Source: Lautropia sp.
Lineage (GTDB): Bacteria > Pseudomonadota > Gammaproteobacteria > Burkholderiales > Burkholderiaceae_E
Length of the DNA: 6,516 nt
Assembly: GCA_013813615.1 (NCBI GenBank)
Contig: JACCRJ010000615.1
Span: forward strand, 1 to 6,516
Reading direction: 5' to 3'
Each line of letters starts with the position of its first letter. The first letter of the stretch is position 1. A program made the position numbers and the translations under genes. A model generated the notes under the pieces. That model was not told the DNA's origin, did no database searches, and saw only the letters and a list, made by a program, of their open reading frames with translations. Shown piece after piece: positions 1 to 6,516 of the stretch.

Positions 1-737
1 GCCGCGGCGTAGTTGGCGCACAGCTGCTCGATGTTCGCCCTGCCGCTCTGGTGGACGACCGACGGGCGCCGCTCCGGCGCCATCATGCCCAGCGCCCCCG
101 GCACGACCTGGTTGAAGACCTGCGCACCGAGGCTGCCGCCGACCACCAGCACCCGCAACTGGCCGGTGCGGTTGCGCAGGCGCTGCTCGGGGGGCTCGAT
201 CGCCGCGATGGCTGCGGCGACCGGATTGCCGCTCCATTCCGCCTGCGGCAGGGCCTCCGGGAACGCCACCAGGACCCGGCGCGCGACCCGCGCCAGCACC
301 CGGTTGGCCAGTCCGGCGACCGAGTTCTGTTCATGCAGCACCAGTGGCGTGCGCAGCAGCACCGCCATCAGCCCGCCGGGAAAGGTGATGTAGCCGCCCA
401 GCCCGAGCACCACCGCCGGGCTGACCTCGCGCAGGGCCTGCAGCGACTGCCACAGGGCACGCATCAGGTTCAGCGGCAGCAGCAGCGCCGTGCGCAGCCC
501 CTTGCCGCGCAGGCCGCCGAAGCGGACCGCCTTCATCTCGATGCCCCGCTGCGGCACCAGCGTCGCTTCCATGCCCTGGGGGTTGCCGAGCCACACCACC
601 TTCCAGTCGCGCTCGCGCAGCAACTCCGCGACCGCGAGGCCCGGAAAGATGTGGCCACCGGTGCCGCCCGCCATGATCATGATGGTCCTGCCGCAGGGCG
701 CAGGCGCGCTGCCGCCGAGGGGTGCGCCCGGGCTCAC
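1..737 (-). CDS. murG: UDP-N-acetylglucosamine--undecaprenyl-PP-MurNAc-pentapeptide GlcNAc transferase (MurG), N-terminal part
   Basis: The first 245 codons are present out of roughly 360 usual for the family; the 3' end lies beyond the left edge. MurG is a GT-B glycosyltransferase at the cytoplasmic face of the membrane that converts lipid I to lipid II. The glycine-rich loop [14 protein letters not shown] is at about residues 22-35, followed by [51 protein letters not shown] and GNPV, all in the N-terminal lipid I-binding domain. [13 protein letters not shown] and VVHQSG then open the C-terminal UDP-GlcNAc-binding domain. I checked the frame codon by codon over 1-420 and 481-540 and saw no stop. 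The GTG start at 737 gives about 19 residues before the conserved IMIMAGG; starting at the ATG at 680 is possible but less supported. The GTGA overlap with ftsW is typical of this cluster. Confidence 0.95.
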   Translation of the reverse strand, partial: MSPGAPLGGSAPAPCGRTIMIMAGGTGGHIFPGLAVAELLRERDWKVVWLGNPQGMEATLVPQRGIEMKAVRFGGLRGKGLRTALLLPLNLMRALWQSLQALREVSPAVVLGLGGYITFPGGLMAVLLRTPLVLHEQNSVAGLANRVLARVARRVLVAFPEALPQAEWSGNPVAAAIAAIEPPEQRLRNRTGQLRVLVVGGSLGAQVFNQVVPGALGMMAPERRPSVVHQSGRANIEQLCANYAA

Positions 738-2038
738 AGCACCGTCCCCCTCATCAGCCGGCGGTTCTCGACGTCGATCCTGAGCACGATCGCCAGCGCG
801 ACGCAGGTCATCAGGATCGCGCTGCCGCCGAAGCTCAGCAGCGGCAGGGTCAGGCCCTTGGTCGGCAGAAGCCCGAGGTTCACGCCCAGGTTGATGAACG
901 CCTGGATGCCGATCCACAGGCCGATGCCCTGGGCTACCAGGCCGTTGAAGAACAGCTCGAAGGAGATCGCCTGGCGGCCGATCTCGAAGCAGCGGCGGAT
1001 GATCCAGAAGAACAGGCCGATGACGACGATCATGCCGGCCATTCCCAGTTCCTCGCCGATGATCGCGAACAGGAAATCGGTGTGCGGCTCCGGCAGGTAG
1101 TTCAGTTTCGCGACGCCGCCGCCGAGGCCGACGCCGAGCCACTCGCCCTTGCCGATCGCCATCAGCGAATGCGTCAGCTGGTAGCCGCTGCCCTCGGCGT
1201 TCTTGCCGGCGAACGGCTCGAGGTAGGCGAAGAAGCGCTGGCGGCGAAACGGCACGAACATGATGAACATCATGAACACGCCGGCGAGCATCGCGCCCAT
1301 GCCGAAGAACAGCTTCGGGCTCATGCCGCCGAGGAACAGCACGCCCATGGCGACGGATACGATGACCATCAGCGCGCCCAGGTCGGGCTCGCGCATGATC
1401 AGGATGCCGACCAGCGCAATCGCGACCGCCATCGGGATGAAGCCGCGCTTGAGCTGGTGCATCAGTTCCTGCTTGCGGGTCGCGTAGTCGGCGACGTAGA
1501 GGATCACGAAGAGCTTCATCAGCTCGGTGGGCTGCAGGCTCGTGAAGCCCAGGCTGATCCACCGGTCCGCGCCGCCGGCGCGCCGGCCGACACCGGGCAC
1601 GAACACCATCACCAGCAGCACGATGCCCAGCACGAAGAGCGGCAGCGCGGCCCGCTGCCAGTGCCTGATCGGCACCGCGAAGGCGATCACCGAGGCGCCG
1701 AGCGCGACGCACAGGGAGATGCTGTGCCGGACCAGGTAGTAGGTCGATGCCGCCGAGCCGGGGTCCTTGCGCTCCAGCACCGCGATCGACGCCGAATAGA
1801 CCATCACCAGGCCCAGCATAAGGAGCAGGCCGACCGCCCAGAGCAGCGCGGCATCGAAATTCTGCACGCCGGTATCGAGCGCACCGCGGGTAAGGTTGCG
1901 CAGCAGCGAAGGCTTGTACGCCGGCGTACGGCGGCGTCCGCTCGCGACCGGCCGTGCCACCGCCCGGCGCTCCCCCGCACGGCGGTCGGCGCCGGTGCCT
2001 CGGCCGAACCTGAAGAAGCCGTTCAGCACGTTCAGCAT
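734..2038 (-). CDS. ftsW: Septal peptidoglycan glycosyltransferase FtsW (SEDS family)
   Basis: A complete 434-residue integral membrane protein (E. coli FtsW has 414). FtsW polymerises lipid II at the septum in a complex with the transpeptidase FtsI, whose gene would be expected upstream of murE. An Arg-rich cytoplasmic N-terminus of about 60 residues precedes the first membrane segment, [11 protein letters not shown] (60-70); about ten hydrophobic segments follow. SEDS signatures include YSAS (81-84), [18 protein letters not shown] (158-175), REPDLG (216-221), the large periplasmic loop with [16 protein letters not shown] residues (281-292), [19 protein letters not shown] (314-332) and [17 protein letters not shown] (391-407). 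Asp321 in HTDF matches the catalytic aspartate of the RodA/FtsW family. Two details differ from the usual pattern: GGGVAK at 306-311, where E. coli has GNSVQK, and PEPHTDF instead of PEAHTDF. The start is set by the AGGAGG upstream. The gene overlaps murD by 7 nt and murG by 4 nt. Confidence 0.97.
   Translation of the reverse strand: MLNVLNGFFRFGRGTGADRRAGERRAVARPVASGRRRTPAYKPSLLRNLTRGALDTGVQNFDAALLWAVGLLLMLGLVMVYSASIAVLERKDPGSAASTYYLVRHSISLCVALGASVIAFAVPIRHWQRAALPLFVLGIVLLVMVFVPGVGRRAGGADRWISLGFTSLQPTELMKLFVILYVADYATRKQELMHQLKRGFIPMAVAIALVGILIMREPDLGALMVIVSVAMGVLFLGGMSPKLFFGMGAMLAGVFMMFIMFVPFRRQRFFAYLEPFAGKNAEGSGYQLTHSLMAIGKGEWLGVGLGGGVAKLNYLPEPHTDFLFAIIGEELGMAGMIVVIGLFFWIIRRCFEIGRQAISFELFFNGLVAQGIGLWIGIQAFINLGVNLGLLPTKGLTLPLLSFGGSAILMTCVALAIVLRIDVENRRLMRGTVL
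746..752 (-). promoter_or_regulatory. Shine-Dalgarno sequence of murG
   Basis: GAGGGGG lies 8 nt upstream of a GTG codon (737-735) that overlaps the ftsW stop in a GTGA tetranucleotide. It favours this GTG over the in-frame ATG at 680, which has only a weak AGGA-type match upstream. Confidence 0.65.
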
Positions 2039-3621
2039 GGCTGCCCGGCCTCCTGCGCGAGCCGGGTGACCGCGGCGACGAAAACTTCCGAGCGATGCGG
2101 ATAGCCCCTGAACATGTCGAAGCTGGCACACGCGGGCGACATCAGCACCGCGTCGCCGGCGGCCGCCTGCTGCGCCGCCTTCTCGACGGCGTCTTCCATG
2201 GTGGCGGCATCCTGCAGCGGCACGCCGGTCCTCGCCAGCGCCTGCCTGATCAGCGGCGCATCCCGGCCGATCAGGACGACGGCTCGCGCATGACGGCGCA
2301 CGGCGGGGGCGAGCGGCGAGAAGTCCTGGCCCTTGCCGAGGCCGCCGGCGATCAGCACGCAGCGCTTGCCGAGCCCCGAGAGTGCGGCAACGGTGGCGCC
2401 GACGTTGGTGCCCTTGCTGTCGTCGTAGTACTCGACGTCCTGCACCACCGCCACCAGGCGGCAGCGGTGCGGGCCGGCCTCGAAGTCCCGCAGGCCGCGC
2501 AGCATCGGCGCAAGCGCAACCCCCGCGGCGCGCAGCAGCATCAGCGCCGCGAGGGCATTGGCATGGTTGTGCGCGCCATGCAGCCGCAGCGCATCGGCCG
2601 GCATCAGCCGGTTCAGATGAAAACCGCCGGCTGTCGCGCCGCGCCGCCGGCGCGCGCCCGAGTCGTCCTCAGGCAGCGCCTCGACCAGCCAGTTCAGCCC
2701 GCTGTCGCGCACCACCCCGAATGCCGGCGCCGACGCAGGCGCCGACAAGGAGAAGGAAGCCTGCGCTACCGGACCGGTGGCCCTTGGCACTTTTGCGCGC
2801 GCCGTGCGTTTCGGCGCGGCGCCTGCCGCTGCAGCGACGCCGGCAGTCCGTGGATTCACCGCCGCCGGCTCGCCCGGCGAGGCTGGATCCGTCTGGGGGT
2901 CGTCGGCGTTGACGACACAGCAGGCCGAGTCCTGGTGGATACGCAGCTTGGCATCGCGGTAGTGCGCCATCGTCTGGTGCCAGTCCAGATGGTCCTGGCT
3001 GACGTTCAGCACCACCGAGGCCGTGCAGTGCAGGCGGCTGGCCTCGGCGCAGTTGCCGGCCAGCGCCAGCTGGAAGCTCGACAGCTCCAGCACCCAGATC
3101 TGCGGCAGGCGCTCCTGCAGGACGCGTTCTCGAAGCGCCTCCAGCATCGCCGGGCTGATGTTGCCGGCCATCTGCACATCCAGCCCCGCCTCGGCTGCCA
3201 GATGCCCCGCAAGCTGCGTCACCGTGGTCTTGCCGTTGGTGCCGGTGATGGCGATTACCCTCGGCCGGTAGCCTTCCTGTGCGCGCCGGGCGAGTTCGTC
3301 GGCGAAGAAATCGATCTCGCCCAGGACCGGCAGGCCGGCTTTAACGGCTGCCTGATACAGCGAAGATGCGGCGCCCGCCAGCGGCGACAGCCCTGGACTC
3401 CAGGCAAGCAGGTCGGCGCCGCCGGTGGCGGCAAGGGAAAGCTTGCCAAGGACCAGCTTCGCCTGCGGACACTGCGCCAGCAGCGCATCCTTTTGCGGCG
3501 GCGCCTCGCGGTCGTCGAGCACCGTCACCTTGGCGCCCTTGAAGGCAGCCCAGCGCGCCATCGCAAGTCCGGACTCGCCCAGCCCGATCACCGCCACATG
3601 CCTGTCCTGCAGCTCGACCAT
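2032..3621 (-). CDS. murD: UDP-N-acetylmuramoyl-L-alanine--D-glutamate ligase (MurD) with an enlarged middle-domain insertion
   Basis: A complete 529-residue cytoplasmic ligase that adds D-Glu to UDP-MurNAc-L-Ala with ATP. The N-terminal UDP-binding domain opens with VIGLGESG (11-18) and includes SPGLSP (75-80). The central ATPase domain has the P-loop TGTNGKTT (126-133), GNISP (153-157), ELSSFQL (179-185) and SQDHLDWH (208-215). In YRDAKLRI, Lys225 matches the carbamylated lysine of E. coli MurD. The C-terminal domain has [12 protein letters not shown] (349-360), DDSKGTN (400-406) and [10 protein letters not shown] (495-504). All expected catalytic blocks are intact. The protein is about 90 residues longer than E. 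coli MurD (about 440). Roughly 55 of these lie between NADD (238-241) and the HN motif (351), as an Ala/Pro-rich stretch (about 243-300) and a charged [10 protein letters not shown] segment (318-327). Shorter insertions with an RRRR cluster are, from memory, seen in Burkholderiales MurD. The ATG two bases after mraY matches the family N-terminus. The gene overlaps ftsW by 7 nt. Confidence 0.97.
   Translation of the reverse strand: MVELQDRHVAVIGLGESGLAMARWAAFKGAKVTVLDDREAPPQKDALLAQCPQAKLVLGKLSLAATGGADLLAWSPGLSPLAGAASSLYQAAVKAGLPVLGEIDFFADELARRAQEGYRPRVIAITGTNGKTTVTQLAGHLAAEAGLDVQMAGNISPAMLEALRERVLQERLPQIWVLELSSFQLALAGNCAEASRLHCTASVVLNVSQDHLDWHQTMAHYRDAKLRIHQDSACCVVNADDPQTDPASPGEPAAVNPRTAGVAAAAGAAPKRTARAKVPRATGPVAQASFSLSAPASAPAFGVVRDSGLNWLVEALPEDDSGARRRRGATAGGFHLNRLMPADALRLHGAHNHANALAALMLLRAAGVALAPMLRGLRDFEAGPHRCRLVAVVQDVEYYDDSKGTNVGATVAALSGLGKRCVLIAGGLGKGQDFSPLAPAVRRHARAVVLIGRDAPLIRQALARTGVPLQDAATMEDAVEKAAQQAAAGDAVLMSPACASFDMFRGYPHRSEVFVAAVTRLAQEAGQPC
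2049..2054 (-). promoter_or_regulatory. Shine-Dalgarno sequence of ftsW
   Basis: A perfect AGGAGG lies 10 nt upstream of the ftsW ATG (2038-2036), within the last codons of murD. The spacing is slightly long, but this is the only in-frame start that it serves, and it decides against the upstream ATG at 2131. Confidence 0.72.
2723..2746 (-). repeat. Two tandem 12-bp units inside murD
   Basis: Two adjacent 12-base units differ at a single position and encode SAPA-SAPA at MurD residues 293-300. They lie in the Ala/Pro-rich insertion, outside the catalytic blocks. Because the unit is a multiple of three the frame is kept. This looks like replication slippage in a tolerant linker; chance similarity in GC-rich Ala/Pro codons cannot be excluded. 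Confidence 0.6.
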
Positions 3622-3623
3622 CG

Positions 3624-4793
3624 CTACCTCAGCTTCAAGGAGGAGAGGCCGAACAGCACCAGCATCATGGTCACGATCCAGAAGCGCACGACCACCTGCG
3701 ATTCCTTCACGCCGCCGATTTCGAAGTGGTGGTGGAGCGGTGCCATGCGGAAAATGCGGCGGCCCTCGCCGTACTTTCGCTTCGTGTACTTGAAGTAGGC
3801 GACCTGCATCATCACGGAGATGGTCTCCGCGACGAACACGCCGCCCATGATGAAGAGGACGATCTCCTGGCGCACGATGACGGCGATGGTGCCCAGCGCC
3901 GCACCCAGCGCAAGCGCGCCGACGTCGCCCATGAAGACCTGCGCCGGATAGGCGTTGTACCAGAGGAAGGCAAGGCCGGCGCCGGCGATGGCCCCGCACA
4001 GCACGATCAGCTCCCCCGCCCCCGGGATGAACGGGATCAGCAGGTAGCGCGAGAACACTGCATTGCCGGTGACATACGCGAAGATCCCGAGCGCAGAGCC
4101 GACCAGCACCGCCGGCATGATGGCGAGTCCGTCGGCGCCGTCGGTCAGGTTGACGGCATTGCTGGTGCCGACGATGACGAAGTAGGTCAGCGTGATGAAG
4201 CCGAAGACGCCCATCGGATAGGCAATCTCCTTGAAGAACGGCACGATCAGGTTGGCGTTGGAGGGCAGCTCCAGCCGCAACCCGCTCTTGACCCAGAGCA
4301 CGAACAGGTCCAGCGCCTGGCCGCTGGTCTGGCTGGGAATCGCGAAAGCGAGATAGAAGGCGGCGAACAAGCCGATGCCGCTCTGCCAGAGGTACTTCTC
4401 CCGCGCCGACATTCCCTTCGGGTTGCGGTGCACGACCTTGCGGTAGTCGTCGACCCAGCCGACCAGGCCGAAGCCGGTGGTGACCAGCAGCACCAGCCAG
4501 ACGAAGCGGTTGCCCAGGTCCGCCCACAGCACGGTGGCTAGGCCGACCGAGATCAGGACCAGCACGCCGCCCATCGTCGGGGTGCCGGACTTGATCAGGT
4601 GGGTCTGCGGACCGTCGATGCGCACGGCCTGGCCGATCTTCAGCTCCGTCAGGCGGCGGATCACCACCGGCCCGAAGATGAGCCCGATGAACAGTGCGGT
4701 CAGCGTGGCCAGCACGGCGCGCAAGGTGATGTAGTTGAACACCGAGAAGGCCCGGTAGTCCTTGGCCAGCCACTGCGTCAGCTCGAGCAGCAT
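3624..4793 (-). CDS. mraY: Phospho-N-acetylmuramoyl-pentapeptide transferase (MraY, lipid I synthase)
   Basis: A complete 389-residue polytopic membrane enzyme that moves phospho-MurNAc-pentapeptide from UDP to undecaprenyl phosphate on the inner face of the cytoplasmic membrane, giving lipid I. Family signatures are all present: VGQAVR-like [13 protein letters not shown] (53-65), KSGTPTMGG (68-76), DDYRK (115-119) with the adjacent catalytic-site aspartates, [10 protein letters not shown] (215-224), [11 protein letters not shown] (287-297) with the essential Asp290, and APLHHHFE (351-358). About ten hydrophobic segments are visible, for example near 23-45, 72-90, 97-113, 134-151, 264-278, 290-308, 311-327 and 367-385. 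The stretch at about 150-195 makes it longer than the roughly 360-residue E. coli protein; I recall 389 residues as typical in Betaproteobacteria. It starts in a TGATG overlap with murF and ends two bases before murD. Confidence 0.98.
   Translation of the reverse strand: MLLELTQWLAKDYRAFSVFNYITLRAVLATLTALFIGLIFGPVVIRRLTELKIGQAVRIDGPQTHLIKSGTPTMGGVLVLISVGLATVLWADLGNRFVWLVLLVTTGFGLVGWVDDYRKVVHRNPKGMSAREKYLWQSGIGLFAAFYLAFAIPSQTSGQALDLFVLWVKSGLRLELPSNANLIVPFFKEIAYPMGVFGFITLTYFVIVGTSNAVNLTDGADGLAIMPAVLVGSALGIFAYVTGNAVFSRYLLIPFIPGAGELIVLCGAIAGAGLAFLWYNAYPAQVFMGDVGALALGAALGTIAVIVRQEIVLFIMGGVFVAETISVMMQVAYFKYTKRKYGEGRRIFRMAPLHHHFEIGGVKESQVVVRFWIVTMMLVLFGLSSLKLR
3627..3630 (-). promoter_or_regulatory. 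Shine-Dalgarno sequence of murD
   Basis: GAGG lies immediately before the mraY TAG stop (3626-3624) and 5 nt before the murD ATG (3621-3619). A ribosome finishing mraY would sit over the murD start signal, which fits coupled reinitiation. Confidence 0.68.
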
Positions 4794-6184
4794 CAGTGCG
4801 CTCCCTGCGCAGCCGCACCGCCGCCGCCCTGGGGTGCGAGCGTTCCGACCACCCGCTCCATCCGCATGAACCGGGAGCCCTTGACCAGCACGCTGGCGAA
4901 ACCGCCAGGATGGGCGGCCAGCAGATCACCCATCGACCCGATCAGCGCTTCCACCGACTCGAAGTGCCTGGCCCCGTCGCCGAAGGCCTGCACCGTCTGC
5001 CGCGTCATCTCGCCGGCGGCCGCCAGGCTGTCGATGCCGCGCTCGCGGGCGTAGGCGCCCACCTCGTGATGGAACGCCGGCCCCTGCGTCCCCACCTCGC
5101 CCATGTCGCCCAGCACCAGCAGGCGCGGGGCAGGCTCGTCCGACAGCACGTCGATGGCGGCCCGCACCGAGTCCGGATTGGCGTTGTAGGTGTCGTCGAT
5201 CAGTTCGAATCCGCCGGTGCCCTGCAGCCGCCGCAGGCGGCCTGCGACCGGCTGGAACGCCTGCAGGCCGGCGGCGATCGCGTCGAAAGACACGCCCGCG
5301 GCATGGGCGCAGGCCGCAGCGGCGAGCGCGTTGCGGATGTTGTGGCGGCCGGCGATGTTGAGCCGGATCTCCAGCGGCCTGCCGTCGATCGACGCGGTGA
5401 AGCGGGAGGGCCGCGAGCCGGGATCGGCGTGGACCGCCTGCGCTGTCGTCAGCCCGAACTCGATCGTGCGGCGACCCTTCGCCAGGTCGCGCCAGACGTC
5501 GCTGCAGGCATCGTCGCCCGGGAACACCGCGGTGCCGTCGACATCCAGCGCGGCGAGTACCGCGCCGTTCTCGACCGCAGTCGCCGCCGGGCCGCAGAGG
5601 AACTCCTGATGCTCCCGCTGGGCATTGTTGACCAGCGCCACGGTCGGCCGCACCAGGCCGGCCAGCCAGGCGATCTCGCCGACGTGGTTCATTCCCAGTT
5701 CGATGACGGCCGCCCGATGGCCGGCGCCGAGCGACAGCAGGGTGAGCGGCACCCCGACGTCGTTGTTCAGGTTGCCGCGGGTGGCGAACGCGGCGGAGGC
5801 GCCGACATGCGCCGTCAGGATCGACGCGAGCATTTCCTTGACGGTCGTCTTGCCGTTGCTGCCGGTCACCGCGATCACCGGAAAGTGGAAACGCCTGCGC
5901 CAGCCGGCCGCGATCCAGCCGAGCGCCTTGCGGGTGTCGGGCACCAGCAGCGCCGGCGGCACCGTGCGCCCGCTCCAGCGCTCGACCATGAGCGCGGCAG
6001 CGCCGCCGCTGATCGCGCCGTCCAGGAAGTCGTGCGCGTCGTAGTTGTCGCCGCGCAGCGCGACGAAGAGGTCGCCTGCCTTCACTGTGCGGGTGTCGGT
6101 CGAAACCGCCTGCACGGCTTCGGCCCCAGTACCGAGCAGCACTGCCTGGGGCAGCCAGTCGAAGGCCTGGCGCAGGTCAAACAT
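4793..6184 (-). CDS. murF: UDP-N-acetylmuramoyl-tripeptide--D-alanyl-D-alanine ligase (MurF)
   Basis: A complete 463-residue protein, close to the usual MurF length of about 450. In the cytoplasm it joins D-Ala-D-Ala to the UDP-MurNAc-tripeptide using ATP, completing the pentapeptide precursor. The N-terminal substrate-binding domain has STDTR (28-32) and the GDLFVALRG block (37-45). The central ATPase domain carries the P-loop TGSNGKTT (107-114), [11 protein letters not shown] (137-147), [11 protein letters not shown] (161-171) and [11 protein letters not shown] (186-196), the last in a form I associate with Betaproteobacteria. The C-terminal domain has [11 protein letters not shown] (279-289), [10 protein letters not shown] (330-339), LVLGDMGE (356-363) and [11 protein letters not shown] (433-443). 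The final [11 protein letters not shown] tail is low-complexity. The start was chosen from the conserved MFDLRQA opening and the Shine-Dalgarno sequence just upstream. It overlaps murE by 8 nt, and its TGA shares one base with the mraY ATG. Confidence 0.98.
   Translation of the reverse strand: MFDLRQAFDWLPQAVLLGTGAEAVQAVSTDTRTVKAGDLFVALRGDNYDAHDFLDGAISGGAAALMVERWSGRTVPPALLVPDTRKALGWIAAGWRRRFHFPVIAVTGSNGKTTVKEMLASILTAHVGASAAFATRGNLNNDVGVPLTLLSLGAGHRAAVIELGMNHVGEIAWLAGLVRPTVALVNNAQREHQEFLCGPAATAVENGAVLAALDVDGTAVFPGDDACSDVWRDLAKGRRTIEFGLTTAQAVHADPGSRPSRFTASIDGRPLEIRLNIAGRHNIRNALAAAACAHAAGVSFDAIAAGLQAFQPVAGRLRRLQGTGGFELIDDTYNANPDSVRAAIDVLSDEPAPRLLVLGDMGEVGTQGPAFHHEVGAYARERGIDSLAAAGEMTRQTVQAFGDGARHFESVEALIGSMGDLLAAHPGGFASVLVKGSRFMRMERVVGTLAPQGGGGAAAQGAH
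4801..4806 (-). promoter_or_regulatory. Shine-Dalgarno sequence of mraY
   Basis: AGGGAG lies 7 nt upstream of the mraY ATG (4793-4791), within the final codons of murF. Together with the TGATG stop-start overlap it indicates translational coupling of mraY to murF. Confidence 0.72.
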
Positions 6185-6516
6185 CCGCACCCCCTGCTGT
6201 CGTCCCGTGCGGCATGCGTGCGCCGGCAGCTGCCTGTCCGGTACTGCGCGCCTGCAAGGCCAGGTCGGCCTGTTCCACGTCCGAGAACGGATGCCGCGCG
6301 CGCGCGATCTCCTGATACTGCTCATGACCCTTTCCGGCGATCAGCACCACGTCGGCCGGCTCTGCTGCCTCCAAGGCGCCGGCGATGGCGCGCGCGCGGT
6401 CGGGCTCGACCCGGTGGGGAATGCGGCTCAGCCCCACGCGAAGTTGCGCGAGGATTGCCTCCGGCGCCTCGTCGCGGGGATTGTCGCTGGTGAGCACCAG
6501 CAAGTCCGCATGGGCC
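6177..6516 (-). CDS. murE: UDP-N-acetylmuramoyl-L-alanyl-D-glutamate--2,6-diaminopimelate ligase (MurE), C-terminal part
   Basis: Only the last 112 codons are present; the 5' part lies beyond the right edge, and the reading frame enters open at 6515. MurE is the cytoplasmic ATP-dependent ligase that adds the third amino acid to UDP-MurNAc-L-Ala-D-Glu. The visible part belongs to the C-terminal Mur ligase domain. It begins AHADLLVLTSDNPRDE, containing the DNPR motif whose Arg recognises meso-diaminopimelate in Gram-negative MurE, so the substrate is inferred to be meso-DAP and not lysine. A second conserved block, ADVVLIAGKGHEQYQ, follows about 50 residues later, then HPFSDVEQA. The last 25 or so residues are an Ala/Gly-rich tail that does not look conserved and overlaps the start of murF by 8 nt. 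The TTG at 6503 is an internal Leu codon, not a start. The identification is firm; only completeness is limited. Confidence 0.96.
   Translation of the reverse strand, partial: AHADLLVLTSDNPRDEAPEAILAQLRVGLSRIPHRVEPDRARAIAGALEAAEPADVVLIAGKGHEQYQEIARARHPFSDVEQADLALQARSTGQAAAGARMPHGTTAGGADV
6190..6195 (-). promoter_or_regulatory. Shine-Dalgarno sequence of murF
   Basis: AGGGGG lies 5 nt upstream of the murF ATG (6184-6182), inside the last codons of murE. It supports choosing this ATG over the in-frame upstream start at 6325, which would add 47 residues that do not resemble MurF. Confidence 0.75.

Noticed and set aside
51..1100. A 349-codon open frame on the plus strand, antisense to murG and ftsW
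   Set aside because: It is in register with murG codons and loses any relation to gene boundaries by running into ftsW. It has no recognisable motif.
722..2104. A 460-codon open frame on the plus strand, antisense to ftsW
   Set aside because: It is in register with ftsW. The product is dominated by Asp, Glu, His, Gln and Arg, the expected complement of hydrophobic membrane codons.
2095..3798. A 567-codon open frame on the plus strand, antisense to murD
   Set aside because: It has the same in-register relation to murD codons as the frame opposite murF, and its product is biased and resembles nothing I know.
3726..4541. A 271-codon open frame on the plus strand, antisense to mraY
   Set aside because: It is in register with mraY and has the same His/Asp/Arg-rich composition expected from complementing membrane-protein codons.
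3622..4929. The murD reading frame staying open upstream through mraY into murF, suggesting a 965-residue protein
   Set aside because: The upstream part is an out-of-frame reading of mraY, rich in Arg, Gly, Pro and Ala with no domain. The conserved MurD N-terminus begins exactly at 3621 behind a Shine-Dalgarno sequence.
6295..6306. A run of six CG dinucleotides in murE
   Set aside because: It encodes Ala/Arg codons in MurE and is a normal product of high GC content. There is no evidence for a regulatory or structural role.
6185..6325. A possible longer murF starting at 6325
   Set aside because: The extra 47 residues are an out-of-frame reading of murE and do not resemble MurF. The conserved MFDLRQA start has its own ribosome binding site.
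4796..6493. A 565-codon open frame on the plus strand, antisense to murF and the end of murE
   Set aside because: It is in register with the murF codons, so it is stopped only where murF uses TTA, CTA or TCA. Those codons are rare in a high-GC genome. The product is Arg/His/Gln/Ala-rich with no recognisable domain, while murF opposite is clearly real.
1..6516. Search for promoters, terminators, RNA genes, CRISPR repeats, insertion sequences or a novel accessory system
   Set aside because: The window is filled end to end by six conserved dcw genes on one strand with no intergenic space. I saw no terminator hairpin with a T-run, no tRNA-like fold and no spaced repeats, and all gene content is standard peptidoglycan synthesis and division.

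Overview
The window is a continuous piece of a bacterial dcw (division and cell wall) cluster, read entirely on the minus strand. In transcription order it holds the 3' end of murE, then complete murF, mraY, murD and ftsW, then the 5' two thirds of murG, which runs off the left edge. Every base belongs to one of these six genes except two nucleotides between mraY and murD. There is no room for an intergenic RNA gene, CRISPR array or terminator, and I saw no trace of a mobile element.

The organism is probably a high-GC betaproteobacterium, in or near the Burkholderiales. I estimate GC at about two thirds by eye. The order murE-murF-mraY-murD-ftsW-murG is the proteobacterial order. MraY has the 389-residue length and opening that I remember from Betaproteobacteria (the E. 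coli protein is about 360). MurF has an [11 protein letters not shown] segment, MurG a GGYITFPGG segment, and MurD an arginine-cluster insertion, all of which I associate with that class. The genus cannot be resolved from memory. The DNPR motif in MurE indicates a meso-diaminopimelate peptidoglycan.

The genes carry out consecutive steps of one pathway. MurD adds D-Glu to UDP-MurNAc-L-Ala, MurE adds meso-DAP, and MurF adds D-Ala-D-Ala, all in the cytoplasm. MraY transfers the finished phospho-MurNAc-pentapeptide to undecaprenyl phosphate, giving lipid I. MurG adds GlcNAc to give lipid II. FtsW is the SEDS glycosyltransferase that polymerises lipid II at the division septum.

The junctions are very tight: murE/murF overlap by 8 nt, murF/mraY by 1 nt (TGATG), mraY/murD are 2 nt apart, murD/ftsW overlap by 7 nt and ftsW/murG by 4 nt (GTGA). 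Each downstream start has a Shine-Dalgarno-like sequence inside the preceding gene, as expected for one translationally coupled operon.

I found no new biological system here. The points worth a second look are modest: an unusually long Ala/Pro-rich insertion in the MurD middle domain that contains a small tandem duplication, and a Ser-to-Gly change in a normally conserved FtsW loop. Very long antisense reading frames exist, but codon bias explains them.
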